From assembly GCF_022213065.1 (NCBI RefSeq), contig NZ_JAKLJA010000005.1:186001-250000 (forward strand): DNA of 64,000 bases, written 5' to 3'. The notes below the pieces were generated by a model. It ran no database searches, was not told the DNA's origin, and saw only the letters and a program-made list of their open reading frames with translations. Source of the DNA: Paraburkholderia tagetis. Lineage in GTDB: Bacteria > Pseudomonadota > Gammaproteobacteria > Burkholderiales > Burkholderiaceae. Shown here one piece after another: positions 32,505 through 41,270 of this stretch. Positions within the stretch are counted from its first letter, which is position 1; every line of letters begins with the position of its first letter. The translations under genes were made by a program, and so were the position numbers.

Positions 32505-34171
32505 GCAGCGTCAGTCCACGACGCGTCATACGCGCGCTTGCGCTCGCATGCTTGCTGCTCGCGAGCGGTGCGCGCGCCGCGGACCTGCTTTCCGTGGTCG
32601 ACGATGCGCTCGATCACGATCCTGCGCTTGCCGCATCGCACGCGGCTTCACGCGCCGCCGCGCAGGCCGTGCCCAAAGCGCGCGCGGGACTCCTGCCTCG
32701 CGTCACAGGAGGTTGGGGCCGCGCCTATAACGGCGTCGTGACCGAGGATTTCCCGACCCAGCATTACTGGCAGAGCGGCTGGCAGATCGGGCTGACGCAG
32801 CCGGTCTTCAACTGGGCGAACTGGACCGCGTACCGCCAGGCCGACTATGAGGTGTTGCGTGCTCGCCTGCAAACGGCCAATGCCACGCAGGACGCCATCC
32901 TTGCTGCGGCGCAGGCGTATTTCGATGCACTCGCCGCCGCCGACGAGGTGGCGCGGGCGACAGATTATCTGCGTGCGCTCGATGCGCATCTCGCGCTGGT
33001 CGTGCGTGCGAAGGCGGCAGGAGAAGCGACGCTCATCGACGTTCAGGATGGCGAAGCGAGCCGCGCGCAAGCGCAACTGCAGTTGCTCGATGCGCAAAGC
33101 CAGGCGCGTCTCGCACGCGCGGCGCTCGAACGTCTCTCCGGCAAACCGGCGCAGACCCTCGCACCGCTGCCGCCGGGCGGGGCGCCGACGCTCCAGCCTG
33201 CTGATGTCGAGCCTTGGGTCACGCAGGCGCAGACGCATGGCTATGCGGTGCAGATCGGCGAGGTGGCGTTGCAGATCGCGAAGTTCGATACCGAAAAAGC
33301 GCGTGCGGAGCGTTATCCGACTGTCGACCTCCAGGTGACCCACACGCCGGCCGGCGCGGCGGGCGGCTATGCGCGTCCCACCACGACAACGACGGGCATG
33401 CTCGCCGTAACAATTCCGCTTTTTGCGGGCGGCGAAATCACGGCAAAAGTCGATGAGGCGAGTGCGCTGGAAGACAAGGCGCGCGACGAACTCGACGCGG
33501 CGGTGCGCGACTCGGGCGCGGGGGCGCGCAACGCCTGGCTGCGCGTGACCTCGGGGAAGGCGCGCGTGAGCGCGCTCGAACAGGTCGTGTTACGTGCGCA
33601 GACGGCGCTCGATGCGACGCGCATCGGCTTCGGCGTGGGCAGCCGCACGAGTCTGGACGTGCTGCGCGCGACCGATACGCTCTACTCGAGTCGTCGTGAC
33701 CTGATCCGCGCGCGCTACGAATCGGTGCTCGCTTTGCTCAAGCTGCTTTCGCAGACCGCCACGCTCGATCTCGACGAAGTCGGGCGCATCAATGCACAGC
33801 TCTTTGTGAGCGGTGGGGCGCAGGAGCGCGAGCAGGCGACCAGGACGGCCGTTGCCGCGGCGGGCCAAGGCGGCGAGCGAGGGCAGCCGCAACGCGAGGC
33901 CCTGGGCAGCAAGACGCCTCAGACGCCGCCGCGACCAATACAGCTACCAATACAGCGACCCATACATTCACCAATGCAGCCGTCAGCCACGGCGAGCCAG
34001 ACCAGCGCCACGCAGGTGTCTGTCCCGCCGAAGCGCGATGAGGCGATGCCGCCGCAAAGCGCGGCAGCTACGCCACAGGTCGCGCCACGGGCAGCGCGCA
34101 TGCTCTCCGCTGCGGACATGGCGCCCGCCACACCGGTCCAGAACAACGGCTACGTGCCGCTCGCGCCCTGA
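32501..34171 (+). CDS. TolC-family outer-membrane channel with long C-terminal tail
   Basis: 556-residue outer-membrane efflux protein. A signal peptide covers about residues 1-26 (LALACLLLASGARAADLL). Two OEP repeats of helical and barrel segments fill about 30-440 (for example QIGLTQPVFNWANWTAYRQA and TRIGFGVGSRTSLDVLRATD). The last ~110 residues are a low-complexity tail rich in Gln, Pro and Ala, with spaced Pro-Ile-Gln units, beyond the usual TolC end. ATG 32501 overlaps the exporter stop. It completes the tripartite export route across the outer membrane. Confidence 0.93.
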   Translation: MSSVSPRRVIRALALACLLLASGARAADLLSVVDDALDHDPALAASHAASRAAAQAVPKARAGLLPRVTGGWGRAYNGVVTEDFPTQHYWQSGWQIGLTQPVFNWANWTAYRQADYEVLRARLQTANATQDAILAAAQAYFDALAAADEVARATDYLRALDAHLALVVRAKAAGEATLIDVQDGEASRAQAQLQLLDAQSQARLARAALERLSGKPAQTLAPLPPGGAPTLQPADVEPWVTQAQTHGYAVQIGEVALQIAKFDTEKARAERYPTVDLQVTHTPAGAAGGYARPTTTTTGMLAVTIPLFAGGEITAKVDEASALEDKARDELDAAVRDSGAGARNAWLRVTSGKARVSALEQVVLRAQTALDATRIGFGVGSRTSLDVLRATDTLYSSRRDLIRARYESVLALLKLLSQTATLDLDEVGRINAQLFVSGGAQEREQATRTAVAAAGQGGERGQPQREALGSKTPQTPPRPIQLPIQRPIHSPMQPSATASQTSATQVSVPPKRDEAMPPQSAAATPQVAPRAARMLSAADMAPATPVQNNGYVPLAP

Positions 34172-34222
34172 GCGCTGCACCACATCGTTTGGCGGGTTTG
34201 GCAGATTCAGCCGCAAAAGAAA

Positions 34223-34251
34223 AAGGCCCGAAGCATTGCGCTTCGGGCCTT
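34223..34251. terminator. Terminator between the TolC homologue and puuD
   Basis: Eleven-base stem AAGGCCCGAAG (34223-34233) with CTTCGGGCCTT (34241-34251), loop of seven bases, preceded by an A-run that is a T-run on the minus strand. It can terminate the export operon on the plus strand and puuD on the minus strand, and marks the right border of the inserted block. Confidence 0.8.
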
Positions 34252-34289
34252 CTCATCTTGCTTGACTGCTTAAGTCGCGGTTTGGGCGA

Positions 34290-35483
34290 TTACTGCTTTG
34301 CACCACCCTGGAACCACGCGGCAATCTTTTGACGCTCGTCGTCGGTCATTTTCGTGACGTTGCCGAGCGGCATGGCCTTGAGCGTGACAGCCTGCTGATA
34401 CAGACGCTGGGCGTTCTTCGAGATCTCGTCAGGCGTATCGAGCATCACGCCGGCGGGCGCTGCGCCCATCATCGTCGGGTGGGCCGAGTGGCAGCCCGCG
34501 CAACGCTGCTGCAGGATCGGCTGGATGTCCGAGATCTTGAGCGACGGAGCGTTCGCGGCTTCGGCTTGCGGCACAACCGGGCGCGGCAGCGTCCAGACCA
34601 GTGCGACGAACATCAGCACCACGCCGCCGATCGGCAGATACCACAGTTGCTGACCACGGTGACGCATCACGAAGAACTGGCGAATCAGCGCGCCGGCCAG
34701 CATGATCACGACGAGCACGGCCCAGTTGTAGGCGTGTGCATAGGTCATTGCGTAGTGGTTCGACAGCATCGCGAACACGACGGGCAGCGTGAAGTAGGTG
34801 TTGTGCACCGAGCGCTGCTTGCCGCGCTTGCCGTAGATCGGGTTCGGCGTTTCGCCCTTGAGCATCGCGGCGACCATCTTGCGCTGGCCCGGGATGATCA
34901 CGAAGAACACGTTCGCCGACATGATCGTCGCCAGCATCGCGCCCATGATCAGGTACGCTGCGCGGCCCGAGAAGATGTGGCAGGCGAGGTAAGCCGCGAT
35001 CACGACATAGATGCCGACGCAAACGCCGAGCAGCTTGTCCTTCGTGCCGAGCGTGCGGCACAGCGTGTCGTAGACGATCCAGCCGGCGGCGAGGAAGCCG
35101 AGTGCCGAGAAGACCGCGACGACCGGACCCATGTCGAGCACGCTCTTGTCGATCAGGTACGTGTTCGGCGCCATCAGGTACAGCACCGTGAACAGCGACG
35201 CGCCCGAGAGCCACGTGGTGTATGAGGGCCACTTCGACCAGTGCAGGTCTTCGGGCATTTCGGGCGGTGCGACGGTGTACTTCTGCATGTTGTAGAAGCC
35301 GCCGCCGTGCACGTGCCACAGTTCGCCGAACACGCCGCGGCGACGCTGGTTAGCGTCCGTCGGCGGTTTGAGGCTGTTGTCGAGCGCGACGAAGTAGAAC
35401 GACTCGCCAATCCAGGCGATTGCCGCGATGACGTGGAACCAGCGCAATGCGAGGTTCAACCAGTCGGTAATAAAGCCTTCCAT
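34290..35483 (-). CDS. puuD: Membrane-bound urate hydroxylase (PuuD) with cytochrome c domain
   Basis: 397-residue inner-membrane enzyme that oxidises urate to 5-hydroxyisourate. About eight hydrophobic segments form the N-terminal urate oxidase domain, beginning WLNLALRWFHVIAAIAWIGE and continuing with conserved His residues. The C-terminal ~85 residues are a cytochrome c module with the haem site CAGCH in ISDIQPILQQRCAGCHS (split reading). No soluble urate oxidase is seen in the window, so PuuD should provide this step. It is followed on the minus strand by the terminator at 34223. Confidence 0.94.
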   Translation of the reverse strand: MEGFITDWLNLALRWFHVIAAIAWIGESFYFVALDNSLKPPTDANQRRRGVFGELWHVHGGGFYNMQKYTVAPPEMPEDLHWSKWPSYTTWLSGASLFTVLYLMAPNTYLIDKSVLDMGPVVAVFSALGFLAAGWIVYDTLCRTLGTKDKLLGVCVGIYVVIAAYLACHIFSGRAAYLIMGAMLATIMSANVFFVIIPGQRKMVAAMLKGETPNPIYGKRGKQRSVHNTYFTLPVVFAMLSNHYAMTYAHAYNWAVLVVIMLAGALIRQFFVMRHRGQQLWYLPIGGVVLMFVALVWTLPRPVVPQAEAANAPSLKISDIQPILQQRCAGCHSAHPTMMGAAPAGVMLDTPDEISKNAQRLYQQAVTLKAMPLGNVTKMTDDERQKIAAWFQGGAKQ

Positions 35484-35677
35484 GAAACTCCTCCACTCCT
35501 GATTCGTTGCGCGCGGACGGCAATGCGTCTCGCGCTGACTGCGGGGGTGGCGCGCAGGATCCGGATGATCCGGCCTCGCGCCAAACGCCGCGAGAAAATG
35601 CGGCGCGGCAAAGGCGCGGCGTCGCTTGCGCGGGCCATCGCCAGTTTGTTATGCGTTTTTGAGTTTGGCGGGACCGC

Positions 35678-36031
35678 TCAGCTACCGCGATAGGTGCTGT
35701 ACGACCACGGCGAAACGAGCAGCGGCACGTGGTAGTGCGCGGTGGTGTCGGCGATGCCGAAACGCAGCACGACGCGGTCGACGAAGCGCGGTTCCGGTAC
35801 TTTGGTGCCGAGCGCGGCGAAATAGTCGCCGGCGTGGAACACCAGTTCGTATTCGCCCGTGGCGAGTGCCGTGCCTTCGAGCAGCGGTTCGTCGCAGCGG
35901 CCGTCGTGATTGGTCGTGACAGTCTTCAGCGCGCGACGGGCTTCGCCGTCGATCGCATGGAGTTCGACTTTGATGCCCGCGCCGGGGCGGCCGTTCGCGG
36001 TGTCGAGCACGTGGGTAGTCAGCTTGCCCAT
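35678..36031 (-). CDS. uraH: 5-hydroxyisourate hydrolase (transthyretin-like)
   Basis: 117-residue enzyme that opens 5-hydroxyisourate to OHCU, the step between PuuD and UraD. Starts with KLTTHVLDTANGRPGAG, has the His/Arg active-site residues in HAIDGEARRAL and HYHVPLLVSPWSYSTYRGS, and ends with the YRGS signature that separates it from vertebrate transthyretin. No signal peptide, so cytoplasmic. It is 194 bases upstream of puuD on the same strand. Confidence 0.96.
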   Translation of the reverse strand: MGKLTTHVLDTANGRPGAGIKVELHAIDGEARRALKTVTTNHDGRCDEPLLEGTALATGEYELVFHAGDYFAALGTKVPEPRFVDRVVLRFGIADTTAHYHVPLLVSPWSYSTYRGS

Positions 36032-36648
36032 TCGCAGTTTTCCTTGTCTTTTCCTGGTGTCATTGCGAGGTTTCGGCGGTAGTCCGATCCGGCGAATCCG
36101 AAGATTCTTGCGGCGGATCGAGGCTCCACGTCAGCTGTGGCTACATACCCGTCGGCGGATCGATGTGAGCGCCGTGCATGCATTTTAAGAACAATGCGGC
36201 ATAAGCGCGCGACCGATAGGAAAGATAATGCCGGCAGCATGTGCCTGTGCTCTGCGCCTTACTCCATGGGGCTTCCGGGGCGGTTCAGAGCTGGGGTTTT
36301 CACTCATGGATGAATCGTAAACGCGCCAATAATCGACCTTTATATGTATTGGCTGAATGTGGTTATCGCGGCTGGGCGAATTGTCAGCGTAATTTTGGCC
36401 ACGCAAGGTAACGGTCATGCGCGGCCCACGACGAGGTGAGCCGCGCGTCCCGAAGACGGCGCCACGCGCTGGGTAACCGGGCCAGCGGCGTCTGCAAGTC
36501 GGGACGCGTCGGCACCCGGATTCCCGGATCGACTGGCGCGTGCGGCGAGGGCGTCTGCTTCATATTCACAGTCATTTCAAACGCGGTGTGCGACGCGCTT
36601 ACCAGCGCGAGGCACGCACGCGGCAAGACAACGGAGCGAACAGACACG
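36032..36648. other. 617-base gap between uraH and the 8-oxoguanine deaminase gene
   Basis: Divergent regulatory region for uraH/puuD (minus) and the deaminase (plus). A short AT-rich patch at about 36300-36375 is the likeliest promoter zone. Two weak minus-strand frames (36185-36418 and 36384-36575) lack ribosome sites and recognisable protein features, so I do not call genes here. Confidence 0.45.
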
Positions 36649-38082
36649 ATGGAACCCACCAACCGCACAGCGCACCTGCAAGGCGCAAAGCAAGGCACGG
36701 AGCAAGGCGCAAAGCAGGGGCGCGGCAAGACGCTGCTGGTGAAAAACGCCGACATGCTCGTGACGATGGACGGCGCGCGGCGCGAGATTCGCGGCGGCGG
36801 CCTCTACGTCGAAAACAACCGCATCGTCGCGGTCGGCACGGCCGATGAACTGCCCGAGACCGCCGACGAAGTGCTCGACATGCGTGGCCACCTCGTGCTG
36901 CCGGGGCTCGTCAACACGCACCATCACATGTACCAGAGCCTCACGCGCGCCGTTCCGGCCGCGCAGGACGCCGAGCTATTCGGCTGGCTCACGAATCTCT
37001 ACAAGGTCTGGGCGAACCTCACGCCCGAAATGATCGAGGTCTCGACGCTCACGGCCATGGCCGAGCTGCTGCTGTCGGGCTGCACGACTTCCAGCGATCA
37101 TCTTTACATCTACCCGAACGGCAGCCGGCTCGACGACAGCATTCGCGCCGCGCAGCAGATCGGCATGCGCTTTCACGCGGCGCGCGGGAGCATGAGCGTC
37201 GGCCAGAAGGACGGCGGCCTGCCGCCCGATTCCGTGGTCGAAAACGAAGACGCGATTCTCGCCGACAGCCAGCGTCTGATCGAGACGTATCACGACGAGG
37301 GCCAGTACGCGATGCTGCGCGTGGTGGTGGCACCGTGCTCGCCGTTCTCGGTGAGCCGCGACCTCATGCGCGAGTCGGCGACGCTCGCTCGCCACTATGG
37401 CGTCTCCATGCACACCCACCTCGCGGAGAACGTCAACGACATCGCCTATAGCCGCGAAAAATTCGGCATGACGCCCGCCGAGTACGCCGAGGACCTCGGC
37501 TGGGTAGGCCCCGACGTCTGGCATGCGCACTGCGTGCAACTCGACGAGCACGGCATCGGCCTGTTCGGGCGCACCGGCACGGGCGTCGCCCATTGCCCGT
37601 GCTCCAACATGCGCCTCGCGTCGGGTATCGCGCCCATCAAGAAAATGCGTCTCGCGGGCGTGCCCGTGGGGCTTGGCGTGGATGGCTCCGCCTCCAACGA
37701 CGGTGCGCAGATGGTGGCCGAGGCGCGCCAGGCCATGCTGCTCGCGCGCGTGGGCTTTGGTCCCGACGCAATGACCGCGCGCGAAGCGCTCGAGATCGCC
37801 ACGCTGGGCGGCGCGCGCGTGCTGGGCCGCGACGACATCGGCGCGCTCGCACCGGGCATGGCCGCTGACTTCATCGCTTTCGACCTGCGCCAGCCGCACT
37901 TTGCGGGTGCGCTGCACGATCCGGTGGCGGCGCTCGTGTTCTGCGCGCCGTCGCAGGTTGCGCTTTCGGTAATCAACGGGCGGGTGGTCGTGAAGGAGGG
38001 TGTGCTGCAGAGCGTCGAGCTCGGGCCCGTGATCGAGCGGCATAACCGGCTCGCGGGGCAACTCGTGCAGTCGGCGCGTTAA
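36649..38082 (+). CDS. 8-oxoguanine deaminase (amidohydrolase, AtzB/TrzN-like)
   Basis: 477-residue metal-dependent amidohydrolase that deaminates 8-oxoguanine to urate, feeding PuuD. The metal residues are visible: NTHHHMYQ (His91-93 region), MHTHLAENVND, VWHAHCVQLD and the late catalytic Asp in GLGVDGSASND. ATG 36649 is chosen because family sequence (LLVKNADMLVTMD) begins about 28 residues later. The first 27 residues include Gln-Gly-Ala-Lys repeats that are probably disordered. Guanine or triazine deamination are related activities, but the urate-pathway context favours 8-oxoguanine. Confidence 0.9.
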   Translation: MEPTNRTAHLQGAKQGTEQGAKQGRGKTLLVKNADMLVTMDGARREIRGGGLYVENNRIVAVGTADELPETADEVLDMRGHLVLPGLVNTHHHMYQSLTRAVPAAQDAELFGWLTNLYKVWANLTPEMIEVSTLTAMAELLLSGCTTSSDHLYIYPNGSRLDDSIRAAQQIGMRFHAARGSMSVGQKDGGLPPDSVVENEDAILADSQRLIETYHDEGQYAMLRVVVAPCSPFSVSRDLMRESATLARHYGVSMHTHLAENVNDIAYSREKFGMTPAEYAEDLGWVGPDVWHAHCVQLDEHGIGLFGRTGTGVAHCPCSNMRLASGIAPIKKMRLAGVPVGLGVDGSASNDGAQMVAEARQAMLLARVGFGPDAMTAREALEIATLGGARVLGRDDIGALAPGMAADFIAFDLRQPHFAGALHDPVAALVFCAPSQVALSVINGRVVVKEGVLQSVELGPVIERHNRLAGQLVQSAR

Positions 38083-38126
38083 AGAGCCGACCCGGGGCAG
38101 ACGGTGCCAGACGGTGCCAAAGAAAA

Positions 38127-38156
38127 ACGGGCGGCGCGTAGGTGCGGGCCGCCCGT
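38127..38156 (-). terminator. Terminator for the LysR gene
   Basis: Nine-base stem ACGGGCGGC (38127-38135) with GCCGCCCGT (38148-38156). Read on the minus strand it is followed by a T-rich run (TTTTTCTTT). It lies about 70 bases after the LysR stop. Confidence 0.65.
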
Positions 38157-38224
38157 GGGAAAAACGGTGAAAGTGCGGTAACGCGACGTCGGGCGGCCAC
38201 CTCGGCGCGGCGGCGTCGCGTAGG

Positions 38225-39157
38225 TCAGGGCTTGTCGATCAGCGTCTTCGTCGCCTCGGTCACGAGGCTGCGTAACCAGCGGACTTCATCCGAGTAATGA
38301 CAGCGTTCATGCCACAACTGGTAGTACTGCATCGGCGGGAAATCGAGCGGCGCCGGCACGACCGTAAGCGGCAAAAAGCGCGCGTAATGGTCGGCGAACA
38401 GGCGCGTCGTCGTGAAGACGAGATCCGACTTGATGAGCACGTAAGGCGCGAGGTTGAAATACGGCAGCGTGACGACCACGTGGCGCTTGAGGCGCTCGCG
38501 CGCGAGATGCACGTCGATGGCGCCGCGCTGGCCCACGGAGTAAGGCGTGGGCGCGAGGTGCGGCGCATTGAGGTACTGGTCGAGCGTGAGCCCGCCGCGC
38601 TTGGCGAACGGGTGCGTGCTGTTCATCAGGCAGACGATCTGGTCGACGAACAGGTTCGAGAGGTGCAATTGCTCGGGCGGCTCGGGCCAGTTGCCGATCA
38701 CGATGTCGAGCTTGCCCTCTTCGAGCGCGAGCTCGTAGTCGAAAGAGGGGCCAAGCGAATGGAATTCGAGCGTAGCGTTGGGCGCGGCCTGGCGAAAACG
38801 CTCGACCACGGTGGGCACGAACAGCACGTTCAGGTAGTCCGGGCAGCCGATGCGGTAGCAACGGATGGAAGTGGCCGGATCGAAATTGTGCTGCTGGAAA
38901 CGAATGCGCTCGATCTCGCGCAGGGCGTTCTGCACGGGCTCGAGCAGGCGCAGACCGTATTCGGTCGGCACCATGCCGGATTTGCCGCGCACGAGCAGCG
39001 GGTCGCCGGTGATGTCGCGCAGGCGCCGCAGCGCGGCACTGATTGCGGGTTGCGATTGATTGAGCTTGACGGCGGCGCGCGTGACGCTGCGCTCCATCAA
39101 AAGGGTGTGCAAGACGCGCAAGAGGTACGTGTCGATCGCCTCGCGTTGCTGGCTCAT
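38225..39157 (-). CDS. LysR-family transcriptional regulator of purine use
   Basis: 310-residue LTTR: an N-terminal winged HTH (about residues 8-68, LHTLLMERSVTRAAVKLNQ and SQPAISAALRRLRDITGDPLL) and a C-terminal effector-binding domain with two periplasmic-binding-like lobes. It is divergent from the BMP-type ABC operon (start 39448), and convergent with the 8-oxoguanine deaminase gene. It therefore probably controls purine or nucleoside import and degradation, with a purine catabolite such as urate or xanthine as effector; both points are inference. The 290-base divergent gap contains CTGA and TCAG half-sites 13 bases apart at about 39183-39203. Confidence 0.92.
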   Translation of the reverse strand: MSQQREAIDTYLLRVLHTLLMERSVTRAAVKLNQSQPAISAALRRLRDITGDPLLVRGKSGMVPTEYGLRLLEPVQNALREIERIRFQQHNFDPATSIRCYRIGCPDYLNVLFVPTVVERFRQAAPNATLEFHSLGPSFDYELALEEGKLDIVIGNWPEPPEQLHLSNLFVDQIVCLMNSTHPFAKRGGLTLDQYLNAPHLAPTPYSVGQRGAIDVHLARERLKRHVVVTLPYFNLAPYVLIKSDLVFTTTRLFADHYARFLPLTVVPAPLDFPPMQYYQLWHERCHYSDEVRWLRSLVTEATKTLIDKP

Positions 39158-39447
39158 GAACTCTCCGGATTATATGTTTAGGCTGATCGATGGACTTGGT
39201 CAGTATATGATTTTTAATATGAACTGAAGGCTCCGTCAAGGGCGGCTTTCTACCAGGCGGTCTTGTGGAGTCCGCGCCGCGCGGGGCAACGCGGGTTTTT
39301 GGCGGCTCGACGCTGGCACTGCGAACAAGGTATCGTCATTTCGCACGGCGCTGCTTGACGGGGACCTGCCGGGGCATCGAGCGGCATAGAGCGGCACCGC
39401 ACCACGTCGAAACACAGATGGTCATAACGTACTACGGCGGAACCTCC

Positions 39448-41115
39448 ATGGGCGACTCATCTTCACGGCTGGCCGGCAATCCACACGCGGGGCATGCCGG
39501 CGCGCACGCGCCGCGGCTGGCGCTTGCGGGCATCACGAAGCAGTATCCCGCCGTGCGCGCGAACGACGACGTCACGCTCTCGGTCGCGCCGGGCGAAATT
39601 CACGCGCTGCTCGGCGAGAACGGCGCGGGCAAGAGCACGCTCATGAAAATCGTCTACGGCGCGGTGCGCCCGGACGCGGGCGAAATCCGCTGGGAAGGCG
39701 AGATGGTCGAGATCCCCAGTCCGGCTGCCGCACGCAAGCTCGGCATCGGCATGGTGTTCCAGCATTTTTCGTTGTTCGAAACGCTCACGGTGGGCGAGAA
39801 CATCGCGCTTTCGCTCGACGAAGCGTTCGATCTCAAGGCTTTGGCGAGACGTATCCGCGAGGTGTCGGCGCAATACGGGCTCGACGTCGATCCCCAGCGC
39901 CACGTGCACAGCCTCGCGGTGGGGGAGCGCCAGCGCGTGGAGATCGTGCGCTGCCTGCTGCAAAACCCGCGTCTGCTGATCATGGACGAGCCGACCTCGG
40001 TGCTCACGCCGCAGGCCGTGCGCAAGCTGTTCGGCACCTTGCGCCGGCTGGCCTCGGAGGGGTGCAGCATTCTCTACATCAGCCACAAGCTCGATGAAAT
40101 CCAGGAACTCTGCGACACGGCCACCGTGCTGCGCGGGGGCAAGGTGACCGGCAACGTGAGCCCGCGCGAGGAAACGCACGCCTCGCTCGCGCGGCTGATG
40201 GTGGGCCACGAACTGCCGGCCTACACGCGCCGCGCGCATACGCCGGGCGAGGTGCGGCTCGACGTGAAGCATCTGTCGATGCAAAGCGAGGACCCCTTCG
40301 GCACCTCGCTCGACGATGTCACGTTCGCGGTGCACGCAGGCGAGATCTTGGGAATTGCTGGCGTGTCCGGCAACGGCCAGGCGGAGCTGCTCGCGGCGCT
40401 CTCGGGCGAGGCGCGCGATGCCTTCCAGTCGCGAATGGGCCGAACGGGCCGCCACGGCGCGGCCGCCGATACCGTGACGATCTGCGGCAAGCCGGCCGCG
40501 CGCCTTTCCGCTGGCGCGCGCCGCAAGCTAGGCTTCGCGTTCGTGCCCGAGGAGCGGCTCGGGCGCGGCGCCGTGCCCGCGATGTCGCTCGCCGAAAACG
40601 CGCTGCTCACGGGGCATCGCCAGGGCATGGTGCGCTCGGGCTGGCTGCGCACGGGCGCGATGCGCGCATTCGCCGAGCGCTGCATCGGCGCTTTCGATGT
40701 GCGCTGTGGCGGCCCCGATGCGCTGGCTCAGAGCCTCTCGGGCGGCAACCTGCAAAAGTACATCGTCGGGCGCGAGATCCTGCAGGCGCCGAAGGTGCTG
40801 GTGGTCGCGCAGCCCACTTGGGGCGTGGACGTCGGCGCGGCGGCGTTTATCCGGCAGCAACTGCTCGACCTTTCGGCGCGCGGCGTGGCGATCCTCGTGA
40901 TTTCGGAGGAGCTCGACGAACTCTTCGACATCTGCGATCGCATCGCGGTGCTCGCGGGCGGGCGGCTCTCGCCCGCCCGCCTCACGGGCGAGACCAACGC
41001 CGAGGAGATCGGCCGCTGGATGGCGGGCCTGTTCGGGGATCGCGGCGCGGGCGCGGGGCGCCCGGACGGCGGCCCGCCGCCCGCAGAGTCGGCCGCGCCG
41101 CCCGCGCATGCGTGA
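39448..41115 (+). CDS. BMP-type nucleoside/purine ABC importer, ATPase
   Basis: 555-residue ATPase with two nucleotide-binding domains. The first has GENGAGKST, LAVGERQRVEIVRCLLQNP and LLIMDEPTSVLTP. The second has a degenerate Walker A (GVSGNGQAEL) and LSGGNLQKYIVGREI. This layout fits the ATPase of BmpA/NupA-type nucleoside importers, which pairs with two permeases and a BMP lipoprotein. ATG 39448 has GGCGGAAC upstream; ATG 39418 is in frame too. It begins a four-gene operon divergent from the LysR regulator and beside the 8-oxoguanine deaminase, so guanine, xanthine or a related nucleoside is the likely cargo. Confidence 0.93.
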   Translation: MGDSSSRLAGNPHAGHAGAHAPRLALAGITKQYPAVRANDDVTLSVAPGEIHALLGENGAGKSTLMKIVYGAVRPDAGEIRWEGEMVEIPSPAAARKLGIGMVFQHFSLFETLTVGENIALSLDEAFDLKALARRIREVSAQYGLDVDPQRHVHSLAVGERQRVEIVRCLLQNPRLLIMDEPTSVLTPQAVRKLFGTLRRLASEGCSILYISHKLDEIQELCDTATVLRGGKVTGNVSPREETHASLARLMVGHELPAYTRRAHTPGEVRLDVKHLSMQSEDPFGTSLDDVTFAVHAGEILGIAGVSGNGQAELLAALSGEARDAFQSRMGRTGRHGAAADTVTICGKPAARLSAGARRKLGFAFVPEERLGRGAVPAMSLAENALLTGHRQGMVRSGWLRTGAMRAFAERCIGAFDVRCGGPDALAQSLSGGNLQKYIVGREILQAPKVLVVAQPTWGVDVGAAAFIRQQLLDLSARGVAILVISEELDELFDICDRIAVLAGGRLSPARLTGETNAEEIGRWMAGLFGDRGAGAGRPDGGPPPAESAAPPAHA

Positions 41116-41146
41116 CGCGCCTCGTCTGCAATACAGGCGCCTGCCG

Positions 41147-41218
41147 TAGCCCGAGTCACAGCCCGAGTCGCAGCCCGAGTCATAGCCCAAAACGCAGCCC
41201 AAATCGCATCCCAAGTTT
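41147..41218 (+). repeat. Six tandem 12-base repeats between ATPase and permease genes
   Basis: Head-to-tail 12-base units of the CAGCCCGAGTCG type from 41147 to 41218. The first three are nearly identical and the last three diverged (AGCCCAAA variants). The array lies in the 155-base gap before the permease ATG at 41271 and is open in the permease frame as Ser-Pro-Ser-His/Arg repeats, but with no start codon. Confidence 0.92.
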
Positions 41219-41270
41219 CTCCGCCAGAGCCGAAACCACGACCACCGGACCGATTGCCGATATCTCCATC

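Noticed and set aside
36384..36575. A possible 63-residue minus-strand ORF upstream of the 8-oxoguanine deaminase gene
   Set aside because: No ribosome site and no recognisable motif; lies in a likely regulatory gap.
41147..41218. CRISPR array
   Set aside because: The 12-base units are directly adjacent with no spacers, and no cas genes are present.
40818..41270. An N-terminal Ser-Pro-repeat extension of permease 1
   Set aside because: The frame is open but offers no ATG before 41271, and it overlaps the ATPase gene.
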